Shown piece after piece: positions 35,621 through 48,360 of a stretch of 64,000 nt of DNA. Positions within the stretch are counted from its first letter, which is position 1. Each line of letters begins with the position of its first letter. The notes under the pieces were generated by a model, which was given only the letters and a program-made list of their open reading frames with translations, had not been told where the DNA came from and made no database searches. Both the position numbers and the translations under genes were made by a program. This DNA is from Macrostomum hystrix (lineage: Eukaryota > Platyhelminthes > Macrostomidae), in NCBI GenBank assembly GCA_950097015.1, contig CATNEN010000005.1, positions 5,943,501 to 6,007,500 on the forward strand, read 5' to 3'.

Positions 35621-36226
35621 GGAGATGCGAGGCGGAGGTGTGGTCAAGAAAGATTCTGTCTCAAAGGCTTTGTTTAGGAATCTATTCTATTTGCTGTTGC
35701 GGCTAGTCAAAGCAGCAAATGGATCAGTTAATTTGCTTATTAAGAGCTCTGAATATAAATTGTTTAAGTGCTTAACGCTCCACTTCCTCGTAGAATTGAG
35801 TGTGTCCAAGAAAAAATGTTTTACAGTTGCTACGGCAGTTGAGCATAAATAAAAAAATGAATGAATAAACAAGACAGGCATTATTTGTGCAATTATAATT
35901 GCTTTTTTAGAATTCTTTACTAGAAAACTGCAAAATTTCTGATCTCAATTTTTAACTTACGAGTAATATATTTTATTTAACATCATGAAAGGGTTATAGC
36001 AATGAGCACACGGGCTGGGATAATATAAGCATGCCTGGTCAGTTTGGCAAGTTCTTTCACTGAAACTCGTCATAAAATATAAGTAGTAATAATAATATTA
36101 TAATCTTTTATAATAAGCATATAAAATTTCAGAGTTCACCCAGAGCAGAAAAGCACTGCTCAAGCCAGCTGAACTGTGAATCGGATTTAAGCAAGCTCAG
36201 CCACACGGCGAAATATTTGGTACACA
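35621..36226 (+). promoter_or_regulatory. 5' flank of gene B, unlike those of A and C
   Basis: AT-rich unique sequence with no similarity to the flanks of genes A and C. A possible 3' splice site TTTCAG ends at 36132. An AATAAA/ATGAATGAATAAA-type A-rich stretch near 35850 could be the tail of an old retroposon, but this is not firm. The start ATG follows an in-frame TAA at 36188. Confidence 0.5.
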
Positions 36227-39200
36227 ATGAATTTTTTATTTCTTTGCGACCTCGATTTGTGGCTCGCCGACGCGACCAGTCTGCGCAATGACCTTCTTCG
36301 AGCCATAGACAGCAGCGACTCTGAGGAGCTGAGCAGAATATCAGACAGAATCAGAAAAGGACTTCAAGATCATGAGGATGCAAAAGTGAAAGCGCTGCTG
36401 CTTCTGTCAGCCGCCAAGCCAGACCTGGAACTGCTGCAGTTCTTGACTGAAAGACATGCCGATTCATGCCTGCAGGTGCGAAGTTCATCAGCGAACAACA
36501 TGCTGCACTTTGTGTGCGGATGCATCAACTCAGATTCAGCAACTGCAGCCTTGGAGCTGATCTACAACAAAGTGGGCAAACAGCTGGTCAAGGAGGTCAA
36601 CAACTCGAAGCAGCTGCCTGTACACATCGCAGCTATAAACAGCAAGAATCCTGCAGTGTTTCTCTGGCTCATTTCCTTCGTCGAAGACAAGAATCTGTTT
36701 TTCGTTCAAGACGACGACGGCTACAGTGCTGTTAGCATCGCATTTTTTTATCGGAACTTGGACACACTCAAACAAGTGACTGAGAAGCTTGGTCTGGCGG
36801 AGTGCCTGGCGGCAAAAACTGCCAAAAATCAAAATATTTGCCTTCGAGCCGCATTCAATACAGCCAATCCTGCAGTGTTTCTCTGGCTCATTTCCACCGT
36901 CGAGGACAAGAATCTGTTTTTCGTTCAAGACGATGACGGCTACAGTGCTGTTAGCACAGCGTTTCTACATCAGAACTTGGACACACTCAAACAAGCGACT
37001 GAGAAGCTTGGTCTGGCGGAGTGCCTGGCGGCAAAAACTGCCAAAAATCAAAATATTTGCCTTCGAGCCGCAGCGAATTCAGCCAATCCTGCAGTGTTTC
37101 TCTGGCTCATTTCCACCGTCGAGGACAAGAATCTGTTTTTCGTTCAAGACGATGACGGCGAAAGTGCTGTTGGCAGAGCATTTTATGAGCACAATTTGGA
37201 CACGCTCAAACAAGTGACTGAGAAGCTTGGTCTGGCGGAGTGCCTGGCGGCAAAAACTGCCAAAAATCAAAATATTTGCAAAAGAGCCGCATTCAATACA
37301 GCCAATCCTGCAGTGTTTCTCTGGCTCATTTCCACCGTCGAGGACAAGAATCTGTTTTTCGTTCAAGACGATGACGGCTACAGTGCTGTTAGCACAGCGT
37401 TTCTACATCAGAACTTGGACACACTCAAACAAGTGACTGAGAAGCTTGGTCTGGCGGAGTGCCTGGCGGCAAAAACTGCCAAAAATCAAAATATTTGCTT
37501 TCGAGCCGCATTCAATACAGCCAATCCTGCAGTGTTTCTCTGGCTCATTTCTATCGTCGAGGACAAGAATCTGTTTTTCGTTCAAGACGATGACGGCTAC
37601 AGTGCTGTTAGCACAGCGTTTCTACATCAGAACTTGGACACTCTCAAACAAGTGACTGAGAAGCTTGGTCTGGCGGAGTGCCTGGCGGCAAAAACTGCCA
37701 AAAATGAAAATATTTGCCTTCTTGCCGCATTCAATACAGCCAATCCTGCAGTGTTTCTCTGGCTCATTTCCATCGTCGAGGACAAGAATCAGTTTTTCGT
37801 TCAAGACGACGACGGCTACAGTGCTGTTAGCATCGCATTTTTTAATCGGAACTTGGACACACTCAAACAAGTGACTGAGAAGCTTGGTCTGGCGGAGTGC
37901 CTGGCGGCAAAAACTGCCAAAAATCAAAATATTTGCAAAAGAGCCGCATTCAATACAGCCAATCCTGCAGTGTTTCTCTGGCTCATTTCCATCGTCGAGG
38001 ACAAGAAACTGTTTTTCGTTCAAGACGATGACGGCGAAAGTGCTGTATACACCGCCTTTGATCAGCTGAACTTGGACACTCTCAAACAAGTGACTGAGAA
38101 GCTTGGTCTGGCGGAGTGCCTGGCGGCAAAAACTGCCAAAAATCAAAATATTTGCAAAAGAGCCGCATTCAATACAGCCAATCCTGCAGTGTTTCTCTGG
38201 CTCATTTCCACCGTCGAGGACAAGAAACTGTTTTTCGTTCAAGACGACGACGGCTACAGTGCTGTTAGCATCGCATTTTTTAATCGGAACTTGGACACAC
38301 TCAAACAAGTGACTGAGAAGCTTGGTCTGGCGGAGTGCCTGGCGGCAAAAACTGCCAAAAATCAAAATATTTGCTTTGTAGCCGCATTCAATACAGCCAA
38401 TCCTGCAGTGTTTCTCTGGCTCATTTCCACCGTCGAGGACAAGAATCTGTTTTTCGTTCAAGACGATGACGGCTACAGTGCTCTTAGCGCAGCATTCGAG
38501 AAGCAGAACTTGGACACTCTCAAACAAGTGACTGAGAAGCTTGGTCTGGCGGAGTGCCTGGCGGCAAAAACTGCCAAAAATGAAAATATTTGCCTTCGAG
38601 CCGCATTCAATACAGCCAATCCTGCAGTGTTTCTCTGGCTCATTTCCACCGTCGAGGACAAGAATCTGTTTTTCGTTCAAGACGATGACGGCTACAGTGC
38701 TGTTAGCACTGCATTTGAGAAGCAGAATTTGTACACTCTCAAACAAGTGACTGAGAAGCTTGGTCTGGCGGAGTGCCTGGCGGCAAAAACTGCCAAAAAT
38801 GAAAATATTTGTAAAAGAGCGGCATTCAATACAGCCAATCCTGCAGTGTTTCTCTGGCTCATTTCCACCGTCGAGGACAAGAATCTGTTTTTCGTTCACA
38901 ACGATGACGGCTACAGTGCTGTAACCACAGCATTTGAGAAGCAGAATTTGGACACACTCAAACAAGTGACTGAGAAGCTTGGTCTGGCGGAGTGCCTGGC
39001 GGCAAAAACTGCCAAAAATCAAAATATTTGCCTTCTTGCCGCATTCAATACAGCCAATCCTGCAGTGTTTCTCTGGCTCATTTCCACCGTCGCGGACAAG
39101 AATCTGTTTTTCGTTCAAGACGATGACGGCTACAGTGCTCTTAGCGCAGCATTCGAGAAGCAGAACTTGGACACTCTCAAACAAGTGACTGAGAAGCTTG

Positions 39201-42200
39201 GTCTGGCGGAGTGCCTGGCGGCAAAAACTGCCAAAAATGAAAATATTTGCCTTCTTGCCGCATTCAATACAGCCAATCCTGCAGTGTTTCTCTGGCTCAT
39301 TTCCACCGTCGCGGACAAGAATCTGTTTTTCGTTCAAGACGATGACGGCTACAGTGCTCTTAGCGCAGCATTCGAGAAGCAGAACTTGGACACTCTCAAA
39401 CAAGTGACTGAGAAGCTTGGTCTGGCGGAGTGCCTGGCGGCAAAAACTGCCAAAAATCAAAATATTTGCCTTCGAGCCGCATTCAATACAGCCAATCCTG
39501 CAGTGTTTCTCTGGCTCATTTCCACCGTCGAGGACAAGAATCTGTTTTTCGTTCAAGACGATGACGGCTACAGTGCTCTTAGCGCAGCATTCGAGAAGCA
39601 GAACTTGGACACTCTCAAACAAGTGACTGAGAAGCTTGGTCTGGCGGAGTGCCTGGCGGCAAAAACTGCCAAAAATCAAAATATTTGCCTTCGAGCCGCA
39701 TTCAATACAGCCAATCCTGCAGTGTTTCTCTGGCTCATTTCCACCGTCGAGGACAAGAATCTGTTTTTCGTTCAAGACGATGACGGCTACAGTGCTGTTA
39801 GCACTGCATTTGAGAAGCAGAATTTGTACACTCTCAAACAAGTGACTGAGAAGCTTGGTCTGGCGGAGTGCCTGGCGGCAAAAACTGCCAAAAATGAAAA
39901 TATTTGTAAAAGAGCGGCATTCAATACAGCCAATCCTGCAGTGTTTCTCTGGCTCATTTCCACCGTCGAGGACAAGAATCTGTTTTTCGTTCACAACGAT
40001 GACGGCTACAGTGCTGTTAGCATAGCATTTGAGAAGCAGAATTTGGACACACTCAAACAAGTGACTGAGAAGCTTGGTCTGGCGGAGTGCCTGGCGGCAA
40101 AAACTGCCAAAAATCAAAATATTTGCCTTCTTGCCGCATTCAATACAGCCAATCCTGCAGTGTTTCTCTGGCTCATTTCCACCGTCGCGGACAAGAATCT
40201 GTTTTTCGTTCAAGACGATGACGGCTACAGTGCTCTTAGCGCAGCATTCGAGAAGCAGAACTTGGACACTCTCAAACAAGTGACTGAGAAGCTTGGTCTG
40301 GCGGAGTGCCTGGCGGCAAAAACTGCCAAAAATCAAAATATTTGCAAAAGAGCCGCATTCAATACAGCCAATCCTGCAGTGTTTCTCTGGCTCATTTCCA
40401 TCGTCGAGGACAAGAATCAGTTTTTCGTTCAAGACGACGACGGCTACAGTGCTGTTAGCATAGCATTTTTTAAACAGAACTTGGACACACTCAAGCAAGT
40501 GACTGAGAAGCTTGGTCTGGCGGAGTGCCTGGCGGCAAAAACTGCCAAAAATGAAAATATTTGCATTCGAGCCGCATTCAATACAGCCAATCCTGCAGTG
40601 TTTCTCTGGCTCATTTCCATCGTCGAGGACAAGAATCAGTTTTTCGTTCAAGACGATGACGGCTTCAGTGCTGTTAGCCTCGCGTTTGAGAAGCAGAATT
40701 TGGACACTCTCAAACAAGTGACTGAGAAGCTTGGTCTGGCGGAGTGCCTGGCGGCAAAAACTGCCAAAAATCAAAATATTTGCCTTCGAGCCGCATTCAA
40801 TACAGCCAATCCTGCAGTGTTTCTCTGGCTCATTTCCACCGTCGAGGACAAGAATCAGTTTTTCGTTCAAGACGACGACGGCTACAGTGCTGTTAGCATA
40901 GCATTTTTTAATCAGAACTTGGACACACTCAAGCAAGTGACTGAGAAGCTTGGTCTGGCGGAGTGCCTGGCGGCAAAAACTGCCGAAGGTCAATGTGGTT
41001 TGCATGCAGCGGCCTGGAACAGAGAGAATCCAGCCTTATTTCGATGGCTCATTTCCATCGTCGAGGACAAGAAACTCTTCTTTGAAAAGGCACCAGGTAA
41101 TTTAGGAAGTAATGCCGTCAATAATGCCTTTTATCGCCAAGGGTTGGTCACAGTGAAGCTTTTGACAGACCGTTTTGGACTCAGCGAGTGTTTGAGTTGC
41201 ATTGACAATCTAAATCGGGATTTGTTTTTTTATTCCATTCTGAACAGCGCGAACCCGGCAGTATTTCCCTGGCTTCTCGAGCAGGTCTCCCAGCAATGTC
41301 CAGACAAGAAGTCCAGAATTTACGAGTTGGATTCCAACGGCAACACTCTGCTTCATGCACTGTTTAGGAAGGTCGATTTGTTCGGCGATGTTGATGCGCT
41401 TGCAGTGCTGATTGGCCGCATAAACTTTATTTTTGAAAATGAAGTTGATCCAAGAAAAGAAAACAAATTTAGACTCAACTGTCTGCTTGCCGCTGAATCC
41501 AGTGCTGACAATCTCAATCGTCTTTTGCGAGCTCTTCAAAGATCAGCGCATTTGGAAATCTTCAGAAATCTGCAAAGAAACTCGGAGGGCCTTCACGCAG
41601 CTCATGTCTTCTGCACTCGCTACGAGCTCCGAGTTATCGAGAACGATTTGAGCAAGCTGTGCGGTCTCAGTCCTGACGAGATCCTTGCAGTCCGAGTTTC
41701 TGACGGACCGCTGAAGGATGCAACTTGTCTGCACTTTGCCTGCGAATCCGGTCACAAGTTGAACATGGAATACCTTCTAAAGAAAGGAAGGAAGCTGGAA
41801 GATGAGACAGACGCCGGGCAGACGAGTGTCGACTTTGCCTGCAACAAGGCGAAGCTCGAGGATGTTTTGGATGTTGCAGAGAAGTCAGTTGGTCTCGGAA
41901 AACTGCTCAAGCTGGTTGATCCAACGAAGCGAGCTCTGAACCTTCCGGACGTTCAGAGCGCCCGAGGTCACCTGACTCGATTCAACGACTCATCGCTGAA
42001 GGCCAGCATTGAGGATGATAAATCCAGACGACAGACGAGAGGCAAGGAAGCCGGTGGGATGAAAAACGAGAGTCTGCAGGCCGGACACGGAGCTGACAGT
42101 ATTTCAAAGTCCGAGGATTCGCCAGAAGTGAAAATGCTGTTCAGAGCATTCGAGCTCGACTCAAGTGAGATGCTCCGCAGCTTGATCAGTTTGGGCTTCG

Positions 42201-44794
42201 CCATCGATGAGATCGATGACCAGTTCTCCAGGCATGTCTCAAAGCAAATTGGCAATGGGCGGGAAAGCAGTAAGTCTCCTACAATAGCCAAGCTTCAAAA
42301 GTACTTCTCCTCAGAAGGAAGAGATTCTGAAGCTCTCATGCTGATGGAGTATGCAGTGCTGCTCGAGAAGCCGAAGCTGCTCAATGACCTGATGCTTCTG
42401 CCACAGTTTGACATCATCCCACAGACTTTGAGGCTGCTCGTTTATCTCAAGCCCAGAGTGAAGTCGAGCAATGTTGAGAATCTGAAAAAAGTGCAAGCTC
42501 TAGCCTTGAACATTGTCGTCAATGTTCTGGAGCACCTCTACGTGAATGCTGATGAAGAAGAGCGGAATCTTGTTTTCGACTACCTGAGTGGCTCATTTAT
42601 GGTGTCAGACGGGCATCCTCAGGTTCGAGGTCCGAGGTTCCCGCCACCATTGGATTATCTTACCAGACCAATTTCAAACGATAAAACTGATCACGAAAAA
42701 GTGAGCAAAGATGCGAAGACACCAAAAAAGCCATCAGAAAAGAAGTCTGCAGCTGCAGTGATGTCAGTGATGGATCTGGTGCAGACCCTGGACTGTGACG
42801 ATGTGTTTGCCACTGACTGTATCAGCCAGTTGGTGGATCGGCAGTGGAACGAGGCTCCACCGTTGCCCTGGAGCAGTCCTGCACGCTGCTGCTCATGCAA
42901 CATACCGCAAAAGGTGACAATTAAACAGCGGTTCTTCATCCACTCTGCTTTTTTCCTGGTCTTTCTTCTCTACTTTGCCTGGTACGTGACGGATTTCAGT
43001 CGGACAAAGCAGTTTCCGATTCTAGACGTCGTCCTGTTGGCCTACGCGCTGTCCTTCACTCTGCAGGAAGTCAACGACTTGCTGAACAAGCTGTCTATGA
43101 AGGACATACGAATTTTCGGAAGTCACAGGAGATGTCCTCGCTACTTCACCGACTTCTTCAACTACTTTGACATGCTCGGCCTGCTGCTGATGTGGGCGGG
43201 GCTGGTCCTGAAGCTGCTTGGTCGGCTGAGCGACCCCAGCCTCATGCGCAGCTCTCAGGTCGTCCTCAGCGTCTCGTTCCTGTTCCTGGGATTCCGCTCC
43301 GTGGCCCTGCTCAGCTACTTCAAGGTCACTGGGCCGAACATTAGTATGCTGAAGAGCTTGCTGTTCAAAGACCTGCTGCCATTCTTGATCATCATGCTGG
43401 TTCTGATCTTCTCATTTGGCATTTTCTTCTTCAACCTGCTGTTCCCGGCCTTCTCAGACCTGACAGACGTCCTGGCTCTCGTGAAGATTTTCACAACGCC
43501 CCTGGCGCTGGCCTTAAGCATCTTTGAGCTCTCGCTGTTCGAGTCGTGCAACTCCAGCAGTCTCGCGACCGGACAGACCTGTGCGGACAGTGGAGGCAAC
43601 CAGGTGTACAGCCTATTCCTGATGTTCGTGTACGTCTTGCTGGTAAACATTGTGATGTTCAACCTGCTGATCGCACTGTTCAACCGCACCGTGACAGCGA
43701 TGGCCAGCAGGGCGGAGGTTCTGTGGCGCAAGAATCGGTTCGAGCTGCTGGAGGAGTTCGCAGAGGTCAGTCCGGTTCCGCCGCCGCTGTCGTTCCCGCT
43801 CTACGCCTGGAAACTGCTGCGGAGGTGCCGCCCTTCGCACTGCCGACCCTGCGCTGGCAAAGTCGGTCCTTCTGACGGCTCTGAGAGAAGCAAGGTAAGA
43901 GGCCTGGTGGACTGAGGGACTGACTCTGTTACTCACAGATGATAAATGGTCTGAATATATAGCCCTTAGATTCAGTCAGACAATGACCGAATCCAATTTT
44001 CAATTGCAAGAACTGATTGTGTGTACATGAATGTAAATGGCTTTATAGCAAAGACATGCTCAGATTATAGTAAGCTGGGGCTGGTCATGAAACTCTTGAG
44101 GACTGATTAACAGTAGAAGCAAGGTGAGAGGCCTGGTGAGCGCAGGTGAACTGAGGGGCTGACTATGTTTACTCATATAGGCACTAGATTGAGTCAGACG
44201 ATGACCGAATCCAATTTGAATGGAAATAACTGGTTGTGTGCACATGATTGCAAATAAGCTCATGTTTCAAGGCGCTCTTCCTCACGGCTTCCGTTCCAGC
44301 CGTGGTGGACGAACCGGAGCGACTTCAGCGGCTACCCCGAAGACTTCAAGCGCTTCCTGATCTTCCAGGCCGAGCAGCTCCGGCAGCAGCGGCCACGGCT
44401 GCAGCGGGCGGTCGAGCGGCACAAGGGGGACGTCGATGTGCTGAAGGCGCACGTGGAGAACCAGGTCAAGGACCTGCGGGATAATATTCAGGATGTGCTC
44501 ACGGCTCAGAGAGAGGACACTGAGAAAATCGAGACCGATGTGAAGGGCGTCAGAGAAAGTGTTGGAAAGCTGAACGCGGATGTTGGAAAGCTGAACGCGG
44601 ATGTTGGAAAGCTGAACGCGGATGTTGGAAAGCTGAACGAGGACGTCAACGAACTCAAAGAGCTGCAGCTCCGCCAACGAAGACGAGTAAAGCGAGTGAA
44701 CGATGAGATGAAAGAAAACTTCGAGAACCTGCAGCAGCAAATGTCGCAGGTGATGAGCATTCTGCAGCAACTGCAGCAGCAGCTTCAGCAGTGA
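36227..44794 (+). CDS. Gene B: ankyrin-module TRP-type ion channel, two coding exons
   Basis: Predicted join 36227-43894 and 44300-44794, 2720 residues, with phase 0 junctions at GTAAGA and CCAG as in gene A. The first 17 residues (MNFLFLCDLDLWLADAT) are unrelated to A and C; homology starts at SLRNDLLRAI. An alternative is an upstream exon joined at the AG at 36278-36279. Twenty 73-residue modules occupy 141-1600, then two degenerate ones, canonical ankyrin repeats near 1830-1882, and six membrane segments starting near 2236. The C-terminal channel region differs from gene A at few residues (RIFGSHRRC for RIFRRHMRC, PLALALS for PLSLALS). The coiled coil is three heptads shorter than in A. 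The whole frame is intact, which argues against a pseudogene. Confidence 0.85.
36647..41026 (+). repeat. Gene B coding array: 20 modules of exactly 219 bp
   Basis: Twenty in-frame 73-codon modules without length variation. Module classes recur out of order: STAFLHQN (2, 4, 5), SIAFFNRN (6, 8), SALSAAFEKQN (9, 12, 13, 14, 17), NLYTLKQ (10, 15), VHNDDG (11, 16). Modules 9-12 correspond to 14-17, a five-module (1095 bp) higher-order duplication. Module 3 (GESAVGRAFYEH) and module 7 (GESAVYTAFDQL) are singular here. The unit from 41027 is the degenerate one seen in gene A, with a two-residue change in length. Confidence 0.95.
43895..44299 (+). other. Gene B intron, 405 bp
   Basis: Donor GTAAGA at 43895, acceptor TTCCGTTCCAG ending at 44299. 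It also holds the duplicated donor-like site (GTGAGA at 44124) and an early in-frame TGA (43913-43915). It lacks the 286 bp insert of gene A. Confidence 0.75.
44564..44643 (+). repeat. Gene B 21 bp coding minisatellite
   Basis: About four copies of the 21 bp unit encoding VGKLNAD, the last as GKLNEDV. Gene A has about seven. Confidence 0.85.
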
Positions 44795-45571
44795 CCAGGC
44801 GACTCCAGCACACGCAGTTTGTAAGCTCTGAACAGTTGTAGCCGAAATTGAAATACGAAATCGATGACTGCCACTTTATTTCTGGTTAAAAAGAGCCAAA
44901 CTCAGCATGAAAGCAATTAGAGTCTTTCCAAACCATCCTTGACTACTTTCAGGCCTCTTAATCATTGCAGTGGCTTCTTCAGTTGCTGGGCCTCACAAAA
45001 ACTGACGTTTTGTTTGCCGACAGAAGATTTTCTAAATTTTAACTTTTTATTCGACGGAATTTCGCTACTGCCGATAGATACATGAACAGTTACAAAAGCA
45101 ATTGATTGAACCGAATGGAATTTCAAATAGTAAAAGTTTGCAGAAGCTATTGACAGATATTCGCTTTACTCACATTTTTTGCTCATTTTCCAATAAATTT
45201 GTTCGAAAATATTTCGAATCATTCAACTTGATTTCGAACTCATCTGAGAGTATGTACCTAGAATATATTATTGAAAAAATGCCATGTTTCTGCTCTTGTG
45301 CTATCATATTTCACTTTCTAGAATTCGTTTGTGTCTTGTGCTCACTAGCACAATGCACCATGTGCTCAAGCCCATTGCACCCTGAACTCGTGTCCGCTTT
45401 CGCTTGACTACTTCCCTCGCTTTTATATCTTTCCTGGTGCTTTTGGAGATGACAAAGAAACCTTCCGAATGGATGAAATCTACAGCTTCTCAAGCTCTGC
45501 CAGACTGAACACTAATGAGAAGGGGATTTCTGCAGTGTGAAGCTTTTGTCGCTTTCATCGAGTAACCAGTC
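44795..45571. other. Spacer, 3' of gene B
   Basis: AT-rich, homologous to 19531-20309 with diverged stretches; AATAAA at 45192-45197 is a possible poly(A) signal. A 101-codon frame at 45102-45407 has no counterpart after gene A. Confidence 0.5.
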
Positions 45572-46757
45572 AAGAATGCCCTGTGCAAAGCAGTCAAGAA
45601 TCCCCTGTGTGAGCAGTCTAGAATCCCCTGTGTGAGCAGTCTAGAATCCTCTGTGTGAGCAGTCTAGAATCCCCTGTGTGAGCAGTCTAGAATCCCCTGT
45701 GTGAGCAGTCTAGAATCCTCTGTGTGAGCAGTCTAGAATCCCCTGTGTGAGCAGTCTAGAATCCTCTGTGTGAGCAGTCTAGAATCCCCTGTGTGAGCAG
45801 TCTAGAATCCCCTGTGTGAGCAGTCTAGAATCCTCTGTGTGAGCAGTCTAGAATCCTCTGTGTGAGCAGTCTAGAATGCCCTGTGTGAGCAGTCTAGAAT
45901 CCCCTGTGTGAGCAGTCTAGAATCCCCTGTTCAAAGCAGTCTAGAATGCCCTGTGTGAGCAGTCTAGAATCCTCTGTGTGAGCAGTCTAGAATGCCCTGT
46001 GTGAGCAGTCTAGAATTCCCTGTGTGAGCAGTCTAGAATCCCCTGTTCAAAGCAGTCTAGAATGCCCTGTGTGAGCAGTCTAGAATCCTCTGTGTGAGCA
46101 GTCTAGAATCCTCTGTGTGAGCAGTCTAGAATCCCCTGTGTGAGCAGTCTAGAATCCCCTGTTCAAAGCAGTCTAGAATGCCCTGTGTGAGCAGTCTAGA
46201 ATCCTCTGTGTGAGCAGTCTAGAATGCCCTGTGTGAGCAGTCTAGAATCCCCTGTGTGAGCAGTCTAGAATCCCCTGTTCAAAGCAGTCTAGAATGCCCT
46301 GTGTGAGCAGTCTAGAATCCTCTGTGTGAGCAGTCTAGAATCCTCTGTGTGAGCAGTCTAGAATCCCCTGTGTGAGCAGTCTAGAATCCCCTGTGTGAGC
46401 AGTCTAGAATGCCCTGTGTGAGCAGTCTAGAATCCTCTGTGTGAGCAGTCTAGAATCCTCTGTGTGAGCAGTCTAGAATGCCCTGTGTGAGCAGTCTAGA
46501 ATCCCCTGTTCAAAGCAGTCTAGAATCCCCTGTTCAAAGCAGTCTAGAATGCCCTGTGTGAGCAGTCTAGAATCCTCTGTGTGAGCAGTCTAGAATCCTC
46601 TGTGTGAGCAGTCTAGAATCCCCTGTGTGAGCAGTCTAGAATCCCCTGTGTGAGCAGTCTAGAATCCCCTGTTCAAAGCAGTCTAGAATCCCCTGTTCAA
46701 AGCAGTCTAGAATCCCCTGTCCAAAGCAGTCTAGAATCCCCTGTGGAAAGCAGTCCA
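45572..46757. repeat. 23/24 bp minisatellite, about 51 copies
   Basis: Same family as 20310-20943 (TCTAGAATCC core), here mostly with GTGTGAGC; GTTCAAAGC variants recur in a block pattern and dominate the 3' end. Confidence 0.95.
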
Positions 46758-46969
46758 GAATCCATAAATTCAGTTTTTAGAAATTTATTAATTATTTTTC
46801 GCTTTAAACTTTTCAAATAGTCAAAAACAAGCACTTTCCTTTAGATATAGACCTTTGACTTGGTTTTGTTTTTTTTTAATTCATTTCGGTTGTTATTTTC
46901 TTAACTGCTCTTATTGTGCACACCTTTTTAAGAACTAACAAGATTACATGCTTATCGTTTAATCTATCT
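46758..46969. other. Short conserved spacer
   Basis: Copy of 20944-21149. Nothing else seen. Confidence 0.6.
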
Positions 46970-47455
46970 TTACTCACATGTTTATCTTGTGTTTACAGAC
47001 CCAGCTCACATGTTTATCTTGTGTTTACAGCCCTAGCTCACATGTTTATCTTGTGTTTACAGACCCAGCTCACATGTTTATCTTGTGTTTACAGACCCAG
47101 CTCACATGTTTATCTTGTGTTTACAGACCCAGCTGACATGTTTATCATGTGTTTAGAGCCCTAGCTCACATGTTTATCTTGTGTTTCCAGCCCTAGCTCA
47201 CATGTTTATCTTGTGTTTACAGCCCTAGCTCACATGTTTATCTTGTGTTTACAGCCATAGCTCACATGTTTATCTTGTGTTTACAGCCCTAGCTGACATG
47301 TTTATCTTGTGTTTACAGCCCTAGCTCATATGTTTATCTTGTGTTTACAGCCCTAGCTCACATGTTTATCTTGTGTTTACAGCCCTAGCTCACATGTTTA
47401 TCTTGTGTTTACAGACCTAGTTCATATGTTTATCTTGTGTTTACAGCCCTAGCTC
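46970..47455. repeat. 32 bp minisatellite, about 15 copies
   Basis: Same unit as 21150-21668, each with CTCAC and TTTACAG; some units are altered (TTTAGAG, TTTCCAG, CTGAC). Confidence 0.95.
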
Positions 47456-47849
47456 ACTCATTTCTAACACTAAATTGTTTTACAACAGTGTTCGGGTGTC
47501 TAATGGCATGAATGCTGCATCACAATGGTCCAGTGTACAATTTTGAGTTGTATTTGAGCAGTTTTAGTCATGAATTGATCAAAATATTCAAAATTATCTT
47601 GGCTGAATCTGATCTGACACATGAGTGAAGCAGCAGTTGTCATCCAATGGTCCCGAGTCCTGTTTCAAATCCCATGACTATTTTCTCCCGAGAAATGAAT
47701 TATCCCAGACTAAAAGCTGATTGACAGGAGCAATCGATGTTTATCCCAGCCATTTGCTCAAAATCAAAATAAATTATTTTGTTATAAAAGTCAGACTCGA
47801 ACTCTGAGAACTATTGACACCTTCTGATTAGAAACCTAATGTCTCTGAC
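47456..47849. other. Spacer
   Basis: Homologous to 21669-22060, with small indels. No gene seen. Confidence 0.6.
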
Positions 47850-48062
47850 TTGCCTGATGATTCACTCACTCAGTTGGCACAATGTCACAGGTGTGGCTCT
47901 TGGACTTGGCTGATGATTCACTCACTCAGTTGGCACAATGTCACAGGTGTGGCTCTTGGACTTGGCTGATGATTCACTCACTCAGTTGGCACAATGTCAC
48001 AGGTGTGGCTCTTGGACTTGGCTGATGATTCACTCACTCAGTTGGCACAATGTCACAGGTGT
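47850..48062. repeat. 56 bp tandem repeat, about 4 copies
   Basis: Unit contains TTCACTCACTCAGTTGGCAC and GTGTGGCTCTTGGACTTGGC. A single diverged copy is present in the A-B spacer near 22070, so the amplification is specific to this unit. Confidence 0.9.
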
Positions 48063-48360
48063 GGCAGGATCGAAGCTGGAATCGCAACAGGATCGAAGCT
48101 GGAATCGCAGCAAGATTGTAGCTGGAATCGCAGCAGGATCGAAGCTGGAATCGCAGCAGGATCGAAGCTGGAATCGCAGCAGGAGTGTTCCTGGAATCGC
48201 AGCGGGGTTGTAGCTGGAATCGCAGCATGATTGTAGCTGGAATCGCAGCATGATTGTAGCTGGAATCGCAGCATGATTGTAGCTGGAATCGCAGCAGCAT
48301 TTTAGCTGGAATCGCAGCAGCATTGTAGCTGGAATCGCATCAGGATGGGAGCTGGAATCG
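48063..48360. repeat. 21-24 bp minisatellite, about 13 copies
   Basis: Unit core GCTGGAATCGCAGCAGGATC, with variants GATTGTA and CATTGTA. Not present in the A-B spacer, where the 21/19 bp array occupies the equivalent interval. Confidence 0.9.

Noticed and set aside
35619-35881. Small frames before gene B with an A-rich ATGAATGAATAAA tail, possibly a retroposon 3' end
   Set aside because: Too short and no reverse transcriptase motif; left as an annotation remark only.
37622-41005. 1127-codon antisense frame through gene B modules
   Set aside because: A 219 bp period keeps the opposite strand open once one module is stop-free; similar shadows lie in A and C. The + strand frame has the domains and splice sites.
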